DNA of 32,263 bases from Acidobacteriota bacterium (GCA_003225535.1 QIAL01000217.1:1-32263); one strand, 5' to 3'; shown: positions 1 to 8,575, counted from the stretch's first letter. The notes: a model not told the origin generated them from the letters alone. Made by a program: numbers and translations.

Positions 1-181
1 TCGCGACTTTCTTGCTCGCAACCTCGGTGGCAATGGACGCCGCTCCGCTGCCCACGACGGCAGCTTCCAGTGTCCATCCGGTCGCAGCGGCAATCGCCTG
101 TCCGGCGGTAATGGTTTCCCACGAAACGCGATTCAACCTGCCTTCGCGCTGTTCGACAACCACGAGAATCGTATCTGCCAT
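1..181 (-). CDS. etfA: Electron transfer flavoprotein alpha subunit, N-terminal part (runs off window)
   Basis: Reverse-strand translation from cat at 179-181: MADTILVVVEQREGRLNRVSWETITAGQAIAAATGWTLEAAVVGSGAASIATEVASKKV; downstream of etfB on the same strand. Confidence 0.85.
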   Translation of the reverse strand, partial: MADTILVVVEQREGRLNRVSWETITAGQAIAAATGWTLEAAVVGSGAASIATEVASKKVA

Positions 182-213
182 AAAGTCAGCTCTTGGCTTC
201 CAACCCTTAAACA

Positions 214-283
214 TGTGGGGACAGCCGCCATCGGCTGTCCGCCGAGCAAAGCTCGGCTCGCGGGCAAGAGTGCCCGCGCCACA
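214..283. repeat. Composite palindromic repeat, family A (three hairpins) between etfB and etfA
   Basis: tgtggggacagccgccatcggctgtcc gccgagcaaagctcggc tcgcgggcaagagtgcccgcgccaca. Confidence 0.85.
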
Positions 284-284
284 C

Positions 285-1055
285 TCACAAAACTCTCAAC
301 TCATTCCGCAACTTATCCACCAGCTTCTTCGCAATCTCGCCTGGAGATCCTTCAATATGCTCTGTCTTCTTCGTTTTCTGCGGGATATATAGCTTCTCAA
401 TCTTCTGCAGATTCTCTCCCAGAGCCGACTGCACCTCGGCCAAAGACACCTTCCGCAACGGCTTGTTCTTCGCCTGCTTGATGCCGATCAGGGTGGCATA
501 CCGCAACTTGTTGATGCCCGACTGAATCGTCAGCACCGCCGGCGTAGGCATATCGACAAACTGGAAGTATCCCGCTTCGAGTTCGCGCTTCACGCGAATC
601 CCGCTCTCACTTTTCTCGATCTGCATGATGATGGTCGCGTGCGGCCATCCGAGCAACTCCGCCAGAATGACACCGGTCTGCGCGTATCCGTAATCATCCG
701 ACTGCAGCCCGGTGAAGATCAGGTCAAACTGCTCGTCCTTAATCGCCGCAGCAATGGCCTTTGCCGTGTTGAAGGCGTCAAGACCAACGAATTTGTCGTC
801 TTCGAGATGAATCGCGCGATCCGCGCCCTTGGCCAGCGCCTCGCGCAGCACCTGCTGCGCCCGCGCCGGACCGCTCGTGATCACCACAACCTCGCCTTTA
901 TGCTTCTCTCGCTGCCGCAGCGCCTCTTCGAGCGCATAGGCGTCCGGCTCGTTGACCTCGTAGGAAACGTCTTCGCGAATCCACGTGCCCGAGTCATTGA
1001 GCTTCAGGGGTGCATCCTTCTGCGGCACCTGCTTCATGCAAACCAGAATCTTCAA
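285..1055 (-). CDS. etfB: Electron transfer flavoprotein beta subunit
   Basis: MKILVCMKQVPQKDAPLKLN...ALEEALRQREKHKGEVVVITSGPARAQQVLREALAKGADRAIHLEDD, typical EtfB. Confidence 0.95.
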   Translation of the reverse strand: MKILVCMKQVPQKDAPLKLNDSGTWIREDVSYEVNEPDAYALEEALRQREKHKGEVVVITSGPARAQQVLREALAKGADRAIHLEDDKFVGLDAFNTAKAIAAAIKDEQFDLIFTGLQSDDYGYAQTGVILAELLGWPHATIIMQIEKSESGIRVKRELEAGYFQFVDMPTPAVLTIQSGINKLRYATLIGIKQAKNKPLRKVSLAEVQSALGENLQKIEKLYIPQKTKKTEHIEGSPGEIAKKLVDKLRNELRVL

Positions 1056-1157
1056 GAGAATTTCTCCCTAGACCGGTGGCGTGCTTCAACCACGGCAAAA
1101 CCTGTCAGTATAAATGACGCACAAGGTGCCTAGGAAATCCATGGAACGCGAGAATTC

Positions 1158-1185
1158 GTAGAGACGTTGCAAGCAACGTCTCTAC
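1158..1185. repeat. Palindromic repeat, family C
   Basis: gtagagacgttgc aa gcaacgtctctac, perfect 13-bp arms. Confidence 0.9.
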
Positions 1186-1253
1186 GGTTACCTCTTTGTG
1201 ATCCTAATCACAGACTCCCACGACTCCCTCCGTCAGCATGGCCGAGAGACCTT

Positions 1254-1919
1254 ATGCCTGACGACCACTTCTCCGCCATGCGCCAAAGCATCATCGACGG
1301 CGCCCCCGACACGGCGTCCAGCCTGGCGCGGGAAGCCGTAGCTTCCAGCATCCCACCCATCGACGCCATCAATAAAGGATTCGTCCCCGGCATGCACGAC
1401 GTCGGCGAGCAGTTCGCCCACGGACAAATGTTTCTCCCTGACATGATGGCTTCCGCCGAAGCGATGCGCGCCGCCATGGCCGTGCTCGATCCCGAACTCA
1501 AGAAATTAGGCACAGAGCGCCCGAGAGCCGGCATCGTCGTGCTTGGCACGACGAAAGGCGACATCCACGAAATCGGGAAAATTCTCGTCGGGACGATGCT
1601 GACGGCTCACGGATTCCAGGTTCACGACCTCGGCGTAGACGTCGCGGGCGAGAAGTTCGCCGCCAAAGCGCGCGAACTGAAAGCCGACATCGTCGGCGTC
1701 TCAGCGCTTCTGACCACGACGATGCGCAACCAAAAAGGTGTAGTAGAGGCGCTGGAAAAAGAGGGCTTGCGCTCGCAAGTAAGAGTCGTGGTCGGAGGCG
1801 CTCCCGTCACCCGCCGCTGGGCCGAAGAAATCGGCGCCGACGGCTACGCCAAAGACGCCATGAGCGCAGTCACGCTGGCGCACGAGTTAATGCAGCAGAA
1901 GTTGCAAATCGTGTCGTAG
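1254..1919 (+). CDS. Cobalamin (corrinoid)-binding methyltransferase partner protein, MtbC/MttC-like
   Basis: B12-binding motif GTTKGDIHEIGKILVGTMLTAHGFQVHDLGVDV; start taken at internal ATG 1254 (MPDDHFSAMRQSIIDGAPD); upstream part of the 1167 ORF overlaps a palindromic repeat. Confidence 0.9.
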   Translation: MPDDHFSAMRQSIIDGAPDTASSLAREAVASSIPPIDAINKGFVPGMHDVGEQFAHGQMFLPDMMASAEAMRAAMAVLDPELKKLGTERPRAGIVVLGTTKGDIHEIGKILVGTMLTAHGFQVHDLGVDVAGEKFAAKARELKADIVGVSALLTTTMRNQKGVVEALEKEGLRSQVRVVVGGAPVTRRWAEEIGADGYAKDAMSAVTLAHELMQQKLQIVS

Positions 1920-1941
1920 AGACGTTGCTTGCAACGTCTCT
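1916..1941. repeat. Palindromic repeat, family C
   Basis: gtagagacgttgc tt gcaacgtctc; contains the TAG stop of the corrinoid-protein gene. Confidence 0.9.
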
Positions 1942-1984
1942 GCCGCCAGCGCCACAGGCTCGCGGATTCAACGACACTGTCAGC

Positions 1985-2010
1985 AGAGACGTAGCAAGCT
2001 ACGTCTCTAC
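1985..2010. repeat. Palindromic repeat, family C
   Basis: agagacgtagc aa gctacgtctct ac, ends 11 bp before the MttB-like ATG. Confidence 0.9.
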
Positions 2011-2021
2011 AGGAACTACAC

Positions 2022-3488
2022 ATGCGACCCAAGCTCGAACTCCTTGACAAACCGCTGATCGAGCGCATTCTCGACGAAGCCTTCCAACTCATCGAAGACC
2101 CCGGCGTGCGCGTCGCCCCCTACGTCGAAGACTTGCTGCGTTCCGCCGGCATCACGGTGAAAGAGGGCGTCGCGCACATTCCCGAAGTCCTTGCCCGCCG
2201 CCTGCTCGATCTCGTTCCGCGCGGATTCTGCCTCTATGACCGCCTCGGCAAGCCCGCAGTCCACTACACGGGAGACACGGTTCACTTTGATCCCGGCTCG
2301 TCTTGCCTGAACATTCTCGATCCCGAAACGCAGCGGCCCCGCCCAGCCATGTCCACTGATCTCGTGCGCCTGGTGCAGGTCGCCGAGATGCTGCCTCAGT
2401 TTGCAGCGCAGTCCACCGCGATGGTCTGCAACGATATCCCGCCGGAAATCGGAGACTGGTACCGCCTGCTTCTCGTTCTGTGGTATTCCGAAAAGCCCGT
2501 GGTCACAGGAGCATTCTCCGCCTCAAGCCTGAATACGCTGATCGATCTGCTCGCCATTGAAAGCGGAGGCCGCGAGACTCTTCGGCGAAATCCCCGCGCT
2601 ATCTTCGATGTCTGCCCATCCCCGCCCCTGAACTGGTCGGAATTCGCTTCAAAGAACCTCGTCGATCTCGCCCGCGCCGGGGTTCCCGCCGAAATCGTCA
2701 GCATGCCGCTGGCCGGCGCGACTGCTCCGGTCACGCTCGTCGGTTCGGTGGTGCAGCACGCCGCCGAGTGCATCAGCGGCATCACCATTCATCAACTTGC
2801 GCAGCCCGGTTCTCCCATCGTCTGGGGAGGCGCGCCGGCCATCTTCGACATGCGCACCGGAAAGACTCCCATGGGCGCCATCGAAACAGCGATGCTCGAC
2901 CTGGCCTGTTCGCAAGTCGGAAAGTATCTCGGCCTGCCGACGCATGCCTACTTGGTCGCAGGCGATGGCGGTGTCGTCGACGCGCAAGTCGAGATGGAAA
3001 GCGGGATGTCGGCAGTGCTCGGAGCGCTCGCCGGCATCAACATGATCTCTGGCGCCGGCATGCTGGACTTCCTCGCGTGCCACAGCATCGAGAAGCTCGT
3101 CATCGATGCCGAAGCCATCGCCTCCGCGCAGCGCCTGATCGAAGGCATTCAGCCCCGCGGCGTTTCCCTGGCAGTCGACATGTTCGCGCAGACGGGCCTG
3201 CAAGGCGACTTTCTGAAGCTAAAAGAAACGCGCACACTCTTCCGCAAAGAGCAGCACTTTCCCTCAGGAGTCATCGACCGCGGACTTCCATCTCCGGACG
3301 GAACCACTCCCGACATCCTGCAGCGTGCGCGCCATCGCGTCGACGAATTGGTCGCCACGTATGAGCGCCATCCCCTGCCGGACGAAGTCGAGCGGGAGTT
3401 GATCACCTTCACCCAGCGCGAAGCCAAGTCATCCGGATTGGAAGGCCTGCCTGGGATCCTCTGCCCCGAACCCAACCTGACAAAGTAA
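2022..3488 (+). CDS. MttB-superfamily (trimethylamine methyltransferase-like) corrinoid methyltransferase, no in-frame amber codon
   Basis: 488 aa, MRPKLELLDKPLIERILDEAFQLIEDPGVRV...AGDGGVVDAQVEMESGMSAVLGALAGINMISGAGMLDF; adjacent to corrinoid protein; AGGAA just upstream of ATG. Confidence 0.88.
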   Translation: MRPKLELLDKPLIERILDEAFQLIEDPGVRVAPYVEDLLRSAGITVKEGVAHIPEVLARRLLDLVPRGFCLYDRLGKPAVHYTGDTVHFDPGSSCLNILDPETQRPRPAMSTDLVRLVQVAEMLPQFAAQSTAMVCNDIPPEIGDWYRLLLVLWYSEKPVVTGAFSASSLNTLIDLLAIESGGRETLRRNPRAIFDVCPSPPLNWSEFASKNLVDLARAGVPAEIVSMPLAGATAPVTLVGSVVQHAAECISGITIHQLAQPGSPIVWGGAPAIFDMRTGKTPMGAIETAMLDLACSQVGKYLGLPTHAYLVAGDGGVVDAQVEMESGMSAVLGALAGINMISGAGMLDFLACHSIEKLVIDAEAIASAQRLIEGIQPRGVSLAVDMFAQTGLQGDFLKLKETRTLFRKEQHFPSGVIDRGLPSPDGTTPDILQRARHRVDELVATYERHPLPDEVERELITFTQREAKSSGLEGLPGILCPEPNLTK

Positions 3489-3650
3489 CGGCGCCTCCAT
3501 GGTAGCGCCGGCGCTTGCCCTGAGCGAAGTCGAATGGGTCCCGCCGGCTGTGGCGGGGACGTCTCGCCCCCTCGTCTGCGGACAATGCAATACTTCAGAT
3601 TTTTTGAGAAAAGTCGTTCGTTGGCCGCGAGATTTGTGCCAAAAAGGGGC

Positions 3651-3923
3651 CTACTCCATGATGACCGTCGACTGCCCGGAGATCTCAAACCGTTTCCGGC
3701 AGCGCATGTTCTTGCAGGCCATCATGTCGTCTTTCCGCACCATATAAGAACGGAATTTCGCGAAGCGGGCCCGGTCGCGTTCATCGGCTCGTCCCCCAAG
3801 TTGGTGCTTCTTGGTGCGTACCACCCAGGTCACCTCATACTCCGCCGCCTGGTGACAGTGCGGGCAATTCAGTGAAGCCGGTTTCTTTTCCTGACGCTCA
3901 TCAAAAAAATCACGCTCTTCCAT
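3651..3923 (-). CDS. Small zinc-ribbon-like hypothetical protein
   Basis: 90 aa, two CxxC-type pairs: NCPHCHQ ... ACKNMRCRKRF. Confidence 0.7.
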   Translation of the reverse strand: MEERDFFDERQEKKPASLNCPHCHQAAEYEVTWVVRTKKHQLGGRADERDRARFAKFRSYMVRKDDMMACKNMRCRKRFEISGQSTVIME

Positions 3924-4080
3924 AGTTGTAGGAGCACCAGCTCAGCGGCGCTCGGTCAAACATGAATTATTGCACACTTGAGCGAGCGCGTTCCTCGGTT
4001 GCGCCTCCGTGACCTCTGTGGTTCAGGCCGTTCCTGCATCAGCTAGAATTCCAATTGTCTGAGGCACGACAGGGTTCAAC

Positions 4081-4248
4081 GTGGCAAGAAAGAAGAAATT
4101 AAAACGCTTCCGCGCAGTCACCGCAGTGAAGGAACTGGCCCGCGAGCGGGTCGGCGCACCACCGGCAGGGAAGATTGTCGTCGAGAAGAAGAAGAAACCG
4201 GAGAAGCACAAGCCCACAATGAGCAAGCTGCTGGACGAAACGGACTAG
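4081..4248 (+). CDS. Small basic hypothetical protein (55 aa, GTG start), not in the supplied ORF track
   Basis: gtg gca aga aag aag ... gac tag: VARKKKLKRFRAVTAVKELARERVGAPPAGKIVVEKKKKPEKHKPTMSKLLDETD. Confidence 0.5.
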   Translation: MARKKKLKRFRAVTAVKELARERVGAPPAGKIVVEKKKKPEKHKPTMSKLLDETD

Positions 4249-4264
4249 ACGAAACAGCAAGACG

Positions 4265-4924
4265 TTAGTCAAAAGATGCTGTCACGGTAACATCCCCATT
4301 TATTATTACGTTACACGTATTCCCTGAGCCGGATGTGCAGCCGGTCGTGAAACCGAGGAAGGTGTGTCCAGCATCGGGCGAGGCCGTAAGTGACACCGTC
4401 GAACCAGACTGAAACGCGACTGCACATATAGTTCCACCGGCTCCGCAGTTGATGCCTGCCGGACTGCTGGTGATCGCGCCATCCGAGACGCCACTTGTCA
4501 AGTTCAACGTAAGAATATTCGTCGCCGTACCCTGCGGGCACCCAAGGCTCGCCGGACCATCGACGGTAATCGACACCAGATTGCTAACGATGTCATTGGG
4601 GCTGTCATGCATGCTGGCAAAGATCTGCGCCACGCCACAACCTGTATTAGGCGACACAGTTCCGGGGCTGGTGAACTGGGCAACTTCCGGATTATCCGAC
4701 TGCCACGTTACTTGATTCGTAATATCGACAGTTTTCGGCGGGTGAATGTACGTGCCGTAAGCTTTGTACAGGAAAAATGCCGAGGGGTCGACGGCGCCAA
4801 AAGTCCCGTTCCCCGGCTGAATATTGATCCCCACCAAATGCTGATTGTGCGCGCAACTCGACAAGCTCAACAGACTGCAAGCTGTAATCACAAGGGCCGT
4901 AGCGACAAACCACTTCCGGATCAT
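4265..4924 (-). CDS. Putative lipoprotein with bacterial Ig-like and C-terminal beta-repeat domain
   Basis: MIRKWFVATALVITACSLLSLSSCAHN (lipobox LSSC); VTWQSDNPEVAQFTSPGTVSPNTGCGVAQIFAS; C-terminal GINCGAGGTICAVAFQSGSTVSLTASPDAGHTFLGFTTGC. Confidence 0.75.
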   Translation of the reverse strand: MIRKWFVATALVITACSLLSLSSCAHNQHLVGINIQPGNGTFGAVDPSAFFLYKAYGTYIHPPKTVDITNQVTWQSDNPEVAQFTSPGTVSPNTGCGVAQIFASMHDSPNDIVSNLVSITVDGPASLGCPQGTATNILTLNLTSGVSDGAITSSPAGINCGAGGTICAVAFQSGSTVSLTASPDAGHTFLGFTTGCTSGSGNTCNVIINGDVTVTASFD

Positions 4925-5079
4925 GCTAGCTCCTGGGACCGAGCGCCGGGACGCGCACTGCGGCTGGAATGGGGCCAATGTAGTCAAAGCCCGCGTAAAA
5001 TGCAATAGCCCGCGAGGTCCAGCGGATTCGATTTCCTTGTTGTACCTTCATGCCCTTTGTGGTGAAAGAGTTTAGCCGG

Positions 5080-6120
5080 CTACCGCACCGCGTCCGCCAC
5101 GTACTTCACGAACTCGTTCACATCCTCTTCGGTCGTATCAAACGAGCACATCCAGCGCACAATGCCATCCTCCTCGATCCAGGGATAGAAGAAATATTTC
5201 TCCTTGATCTTCTCAATCGCGTGTTTCGGGATCTGCGCGAACACGCCGTTGCACTCCACTTTCCAGACGATGCGGATCTGAGGAATCTTTCGCATCTCGG
5301 CTTCGAGCACCCGTGCCATGCGGTTGGCATGTTCGGCGTTACGTTTCCACAGATCATTCGTAAGCAGCGCCTCAAACTGCGCAGCAATGAATCGCATCTT
5401 CGACGCAAGTTGCATCCCCTGCTTGCGCAAGTAGAGGAAGTCCGCGCTGAGAGCGCGGTTGAAGAACACCACTGCCTCCCCGCCCATGATGCCGTTCTTC
5501 GTGCCACCAAACGAAAGCACATCCACACTCAAATCGCGCGTAGCCTGGCGCAGCGTTTGCCCGAGACTCACTGCCGCGTTCCCGATGCGGGCCCCGTCCA
5601 TATGCAGGAACATCCCGCGCTCGTGAGCAAACCGCCCCAGCGCCTGAATCTCTTCGGGTTGGTACACCGTGCCCATCTCCGATGCCTGCGTAATCGAGAT
5701 GACTCGGGTCTGTACGTGATGCTGATCGCCGATGCCGTGATAAGCATGCCGGACGGAGTCGAGCGTGATCTTGCCATCCTGATGCGGCAGCGGAATCAGC
5801 TTGCATCCAGTATGTTTTTCGGGAGCTCCACATTCATCGGTATAGATGTGTGCGTAGTCGCTGCATAGCACCGCATGGTAAGAGCGGTTCAATGCCTGCA
5901 GCCCCAGCACGTTCGCTCCGGTGCCATTGAACGTAAAGAACACATCGATGTCGTCGCCGAAATGCTCCTGGAACTTCGTAACTGCCGACCGCGTGTAAGG
6001 GTCGTCTCCGTAGGCCACCACGTGTCCCTGGTTCGCCCGCGCGATGGCTTCCAAAACTTCCGGATGAACTCCGGCATTGTTGTCGCTGGCGAACCCGCGA
6101 GTGATTTTTGCAGATGTCAT
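5080..6120 (-). CDS. ltaE: Threonine aldolase (PLP-dependent, aspartate aminotransferase fold)
   Basis: FASDNNAGVHPEVLEAI...HMDGARIGNAAVSLG...SFGGTKNGIMGGEAVVFF typical of low-specificity threonine aldolases. Confidence 0.92.
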   Translation of the reverse strand: MTSAKITRGFASDNNAGVHPEVLEAIARANQGHVVAYGDDPYTRSAVTKFQEHFGDDIDVFFTFNGTGANVLGLQALNRSYHAVLCSDYAHIYTDECGAPEKHTGCKLIPLPHQDGKITLDSVRHAYHGIGDQHHVQTRVISITQASEMGTVYQPEEIQALGRFAHERGMFLHMDGARIGNAAVSLGQTLRQATRDLSVDVLSFGGTKNGIMGGEAVVFFNRALSADFLYLRKQGMQLASKMRFIAAQFEALLTNDLWKRNAEHANRMARVLEAEMRKIPQIRIVWKVECNGVFAQIPKHAIEKIKEKYFFYPWIEEDGIVRWMCSFDTTEEDVNEFVKYVADAVR

Positions 6121-6148
6121 AGCGATTCAATGTAGCAGACGAATAGAA

Positions 6149-6214
6149 AGGCTTCACCACGGAGGACACAGAGGGTCACTCAGGACTTCCTCTGTGCCCT
6201 CTGTGGTGAAGCCT
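6149..6214. repeat. Inverted repeat with 26-bp arms between divergent ltaE and adenosine deaminase genes
   Basis: aggcttcaccacggaggacacagagg ... cctctgtgccctctgtggtgaagcct; arms complementary at 24 of 26 positions, 14-bp loop. Confidence 0.85.
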
Positions 6215-6274
6215 TTGACGTTGGCCGCCCAGCACGCGGTCAATTACAATGCCCCTTCCCGAGGTTCTTGACCG

Positions 6275-7792
6275 ATGCGCCAGTTCGTCCGTCGCCTGTT
6301 TCCAGTTCTGGCTCTTTCGCTGCTGGTTCGCGCCCAGACGCCCGAACAGAAAACCGCCCGGTATCTCGACTCCATCCGCAACCAGCCATCGTTGCTGCTA
6401 GCGTTCTTGCACGATATGCCAAAAGGCGGAGACCTCCACAACCATCTCGACGGCGCTTTGTACGCCGAGGATCTTATCGACTTCGCCGCCTCCGACAACT
6501 ACTGCGTCGATCGCACGACATCCCGACTCCTCGCCCCGCCCTGCGATGATTGCGAACACTACACGCCCAAGCCCGCCATCCGTTGCGCCTACGAAGACCA
6601 CATTCTCTATAACCAGATCATCGATGCCTGGTCCATGCGAAACTGGCGCGCCGGAGAGGAATCGGGCCACGACCACTTCTTTGCCACCTTCGATAAATTC
6701 GGTCTCACATCGCACAACCACGTCCCGGAAGCGATCGCTAGCGTCATCAATCGCGCCGCTAAAGAGCACGTGCAGTACATCGAGTTCATGCACAGCGGCG
6801 ACGGCCGCGCCGCGGCCCAACTCGGCTTGAAACTGGGATGGGACGATGATTTCGGAAAAATGCGTGAGAAACTTCTGTCCGGAGGATTGAAGGACATTGC
6901 CGCCGCGACCAGCAAGGCTCTTGCCGAAGATGAAGCAAAAGCGCGCGGGGAACTGAAATGCCGATCCCGGGAAGCAGAGCCTGGATGCGACCTCACCGTT
7001 CGCTATCTCTACCAGGTCCTGCGCGGGCTTCCCCCGGAGGCCGTATTCTCTCAGATTGTTCTGGGATTCGAACTGGCCTCCTCCGACCCTCATTTCGTCG
7101 GACTGAACCTGGTGATGCCAGAGGACTGGTACGTTCCCATCCATGACTTCAACCAACACATGGCCATGCTGGATTACCTGCACGGCATCTATCCCAAGGT
7201 GCACATCACTCTCCACGCAGGCGAAATCGCCATGGGCCTGGTGAAGCCCGAGGATCTTTCGTTCCACATCCGCGCCTCGGTTGAGCGCGGACACGCCGAA
7301 CGCATCGGCCACGGCGTCGATATCATGCTCGAGAAAGATCCCGTGAGCCTGATGAAAGAGATGGGCGCCCGCAACGTGCTCGTCGAAATCAATCTGACGT
7401 CGAACGATCAGATCCTCGGAATCAGCGGCGACGAACATCCCCTTCCGATTTACATGAAGTACGGCGTTCCCGTCGCAATCTCAACGGATGATGAAGGCGT
7501 CGCCCGCTCCGATATGACGCACGAATATCTGCGCGCCGTCGAGTCCTACCATCTGTCCTATACTGTCTTGAAGCGCATGACGCGACAGAGCGTCGAGCAC
7601 AGCTTTTTGCCGGGACAAAGCTTGTGGGCCGAGACTAAGAGTACGTTCCGTCCGGTCGCCGCCTGTGCATCCGATAAAGCTGGCAGCGGAAAGCCGTCCG
7701 GGGGATGCGCAAAGTTCCTCGATGCAAGCGAACGCGCTCGGGAGCAATGGAAGTTAGAAGCGGCCTTCGCGGATTTCGAAAAGAATTTCTGA
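6275..7792 (+). CDS. Exported adenosine deaminase family protein
   Basis: N-terminal signal MRQFVRRLFPVLALSLLVRAQ; MPKGGDLHNHLDGALY, TLHAGEIAMG, RIGHGVDI, ISTDDEGVARSDMTHEY motifs of metal-dependent ADA. Confidence 0.9.
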   Translation: MRQFVRRLFPVLALSLLVRAQTPEQKTARYLDSIRNQPSLLLAFLHDMPKGGDLHNHLDGALYAEDLIDFAASDNYCVDRTTSRLLAPPCDDCEHYTPKPAIRCAYEDHILYNQIIDAWSMRNWRAGEESGHDHFFATFDKFGLTSHNHVPEAIASVINRAAKEHVQYIEFMHSGDGRAAAQLGLKLGWDDDFGKMREKLLSGGLKDIAAATSKALAEDEAKARGELKCRSREAEPGCDLTVRYLYQVLRGLPPEAVFSQIVLGFELASSDPHFVGLNLVMPEDWYVPIHDFNQHMAMLDYLHGIYPKVHITLHAGEIAMGLVKPEDLSFHIRASVERGHAERIGHGVDIMLEKDPVSLMKEMGARNVLVEINLTSNDQILGISGDEHPLPIYMKYGVPVAISTDDEGVARSDMTHEYLRAVESYHLSYTVLKRMTRQSVEHSFLPGQSLWAETKSTFRPVAACASDKAGSGKPSGGCAKFLDASERAREQWKLEAAFADFEKNF

Positions 7793-7802
7793 GCAGGTTG
7801 TG

Positions 7803-7829
7803 GTAGAGACGTAGCTCGCTAAGTCTCTG
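7803..7829. repeat. Palindromic repeat, family C (degenerate)
   Basis: gtagagacgtagctcgctaagtctctg. Confidence 0.7.
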
Positions 7830-7870
7830 TCGGCACCGCCGATGAATTCGATGTTGTAGGCGCCGTCAGC

Positions 7871-7896
7871 AGAGACGTTGCAAGCAACGTCTCTAC
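7871..7896. repeat. Palindromic repeat, family C
   Basis: agagacgttgc aa gcaacgtctct ac. Confidence 0.9.
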
Positions 7897-7920
7897 GAAA
7901 TGCTTTTGGAACCGACTTGC

Positions 7921-8520
7921 ATGCCCCGCAAACGCACACTGATCCCGTCCCCGCTCGCGTGGACCACGCTGAACCTCCCGGTCCCGCACCCGCCGCTCCC
8001 CGTCGTCGCCGAGCGCGGAGGGACTCAGCTCCGCACGCCTCTCCCGGTCGCCATTGTCGACACGCGCGAGCAAAATCCGCTCTCGTTCCGTCGCTTCCGC
8101 GGATGGTTCGCCAAGATCGAATACCGCGCCTTGCCCCTCGGGGATTATTCCGTCAAAGGCATGGAAGACACCTGCGTCGTCGAACGCAAAGATCTTGCCG
8201 ACCTGATTTGCTCCTTCACGACAAACCGCACCGTCTTCGTCAACCGGCTCCGCCGCATGGCCGAACGCCCACACAGCCTGCTCGTGGTGACTTCGTCATT
8301 GTCAGAGATCAAATCCGAATATCCCTACCGCGCCGCCAATCCCAACCGCATCACGCAGTCGCTGATCGCGGTGCTAACCGGCCTTCATCTCCCCTTCATC
8401 TGCACCGACACCCACGAACTCGGCGAGGAGATCGTCGCCTCCTACCTCTATCAAACGTTTCTGTATGATTGGCTGGACCGCAACGGCCACGGCCGTCATC
8501 TATCCGACGGCGATTTGTAG
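7921..8520 (+). CDS. ERCC4/XPF-type nuclease domain protein
   Basis: AIVDTREQNPLSFRRF...LPLGDYSVKGMEDTCVVERKDLADLICSF: DTREQ and ERK catalytic motifs; start set at ATG 7921 (MPRKRTLIPSP). Confidence 0.85.
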   Translation: MPRKRTLIPSPLAWTTLNLPVPHPPLPVVAERGGTQLRTPLPVAIVDTREQNPLSFRRFRGWFAKIEYRALPLGDYSVKGMEDTCVVERKDLADLICSFTTNRTVFVNRLRRMAERPHSLLVVTSSLSEIKSEYPYRAANPNRITQSLIAVLTGLHLPFICTDTHELGEEIVASYLYQTFLYDWLDRNGHGRHLSDGDL

Positions 8521-8575
8521 CGCCGGCGTATCGCCCGCGCACCCGAGGTGAAAACAGAGCTCGCAGATCTTTCGA

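Noticed and set aside
2649-3364. Long ORFs on alternate frames within the MttB-like gene
   Set aside because: Low-complexity Arg/Ala-rich translations typical of alternate frames; no independent start context.
2022-3488. Pyrrolysine-containing trimethylamine methyltransferase
   Set aside because: The reading frame is continuous with no internal TAG codon, so it is a non-Pyl homolog.
5050-5868. 272-aa plus-strand ORF opposite threonine aldolase
   Set aside because: Antisense shadow; His/Arg/Leu-rich with no recognisable domain while the minus strand is clearly threonine aldolase.
6398-7438. 346-aa ORF on minus strand opposite the adenosine deaminase
   Set aside because: Shadow ORF in GC-rich coding DNA; the plus strand encodes a clear ADA with catalytic motifs.
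1158-7896. GAGACGTTGC palindromes as a CRISPR array
   Set aside because: Copies are dispersed and fully palindromic, without regular spacers or cas genes.
7900-7920. Alternative ATG at 7900 for the ERCC4 protein
   Set aside because: The start at 7921 (MPRKRTL) is equally in frame and further from the palindrome ending at 7896; the upstream seven residues are not supported, though not excluded.
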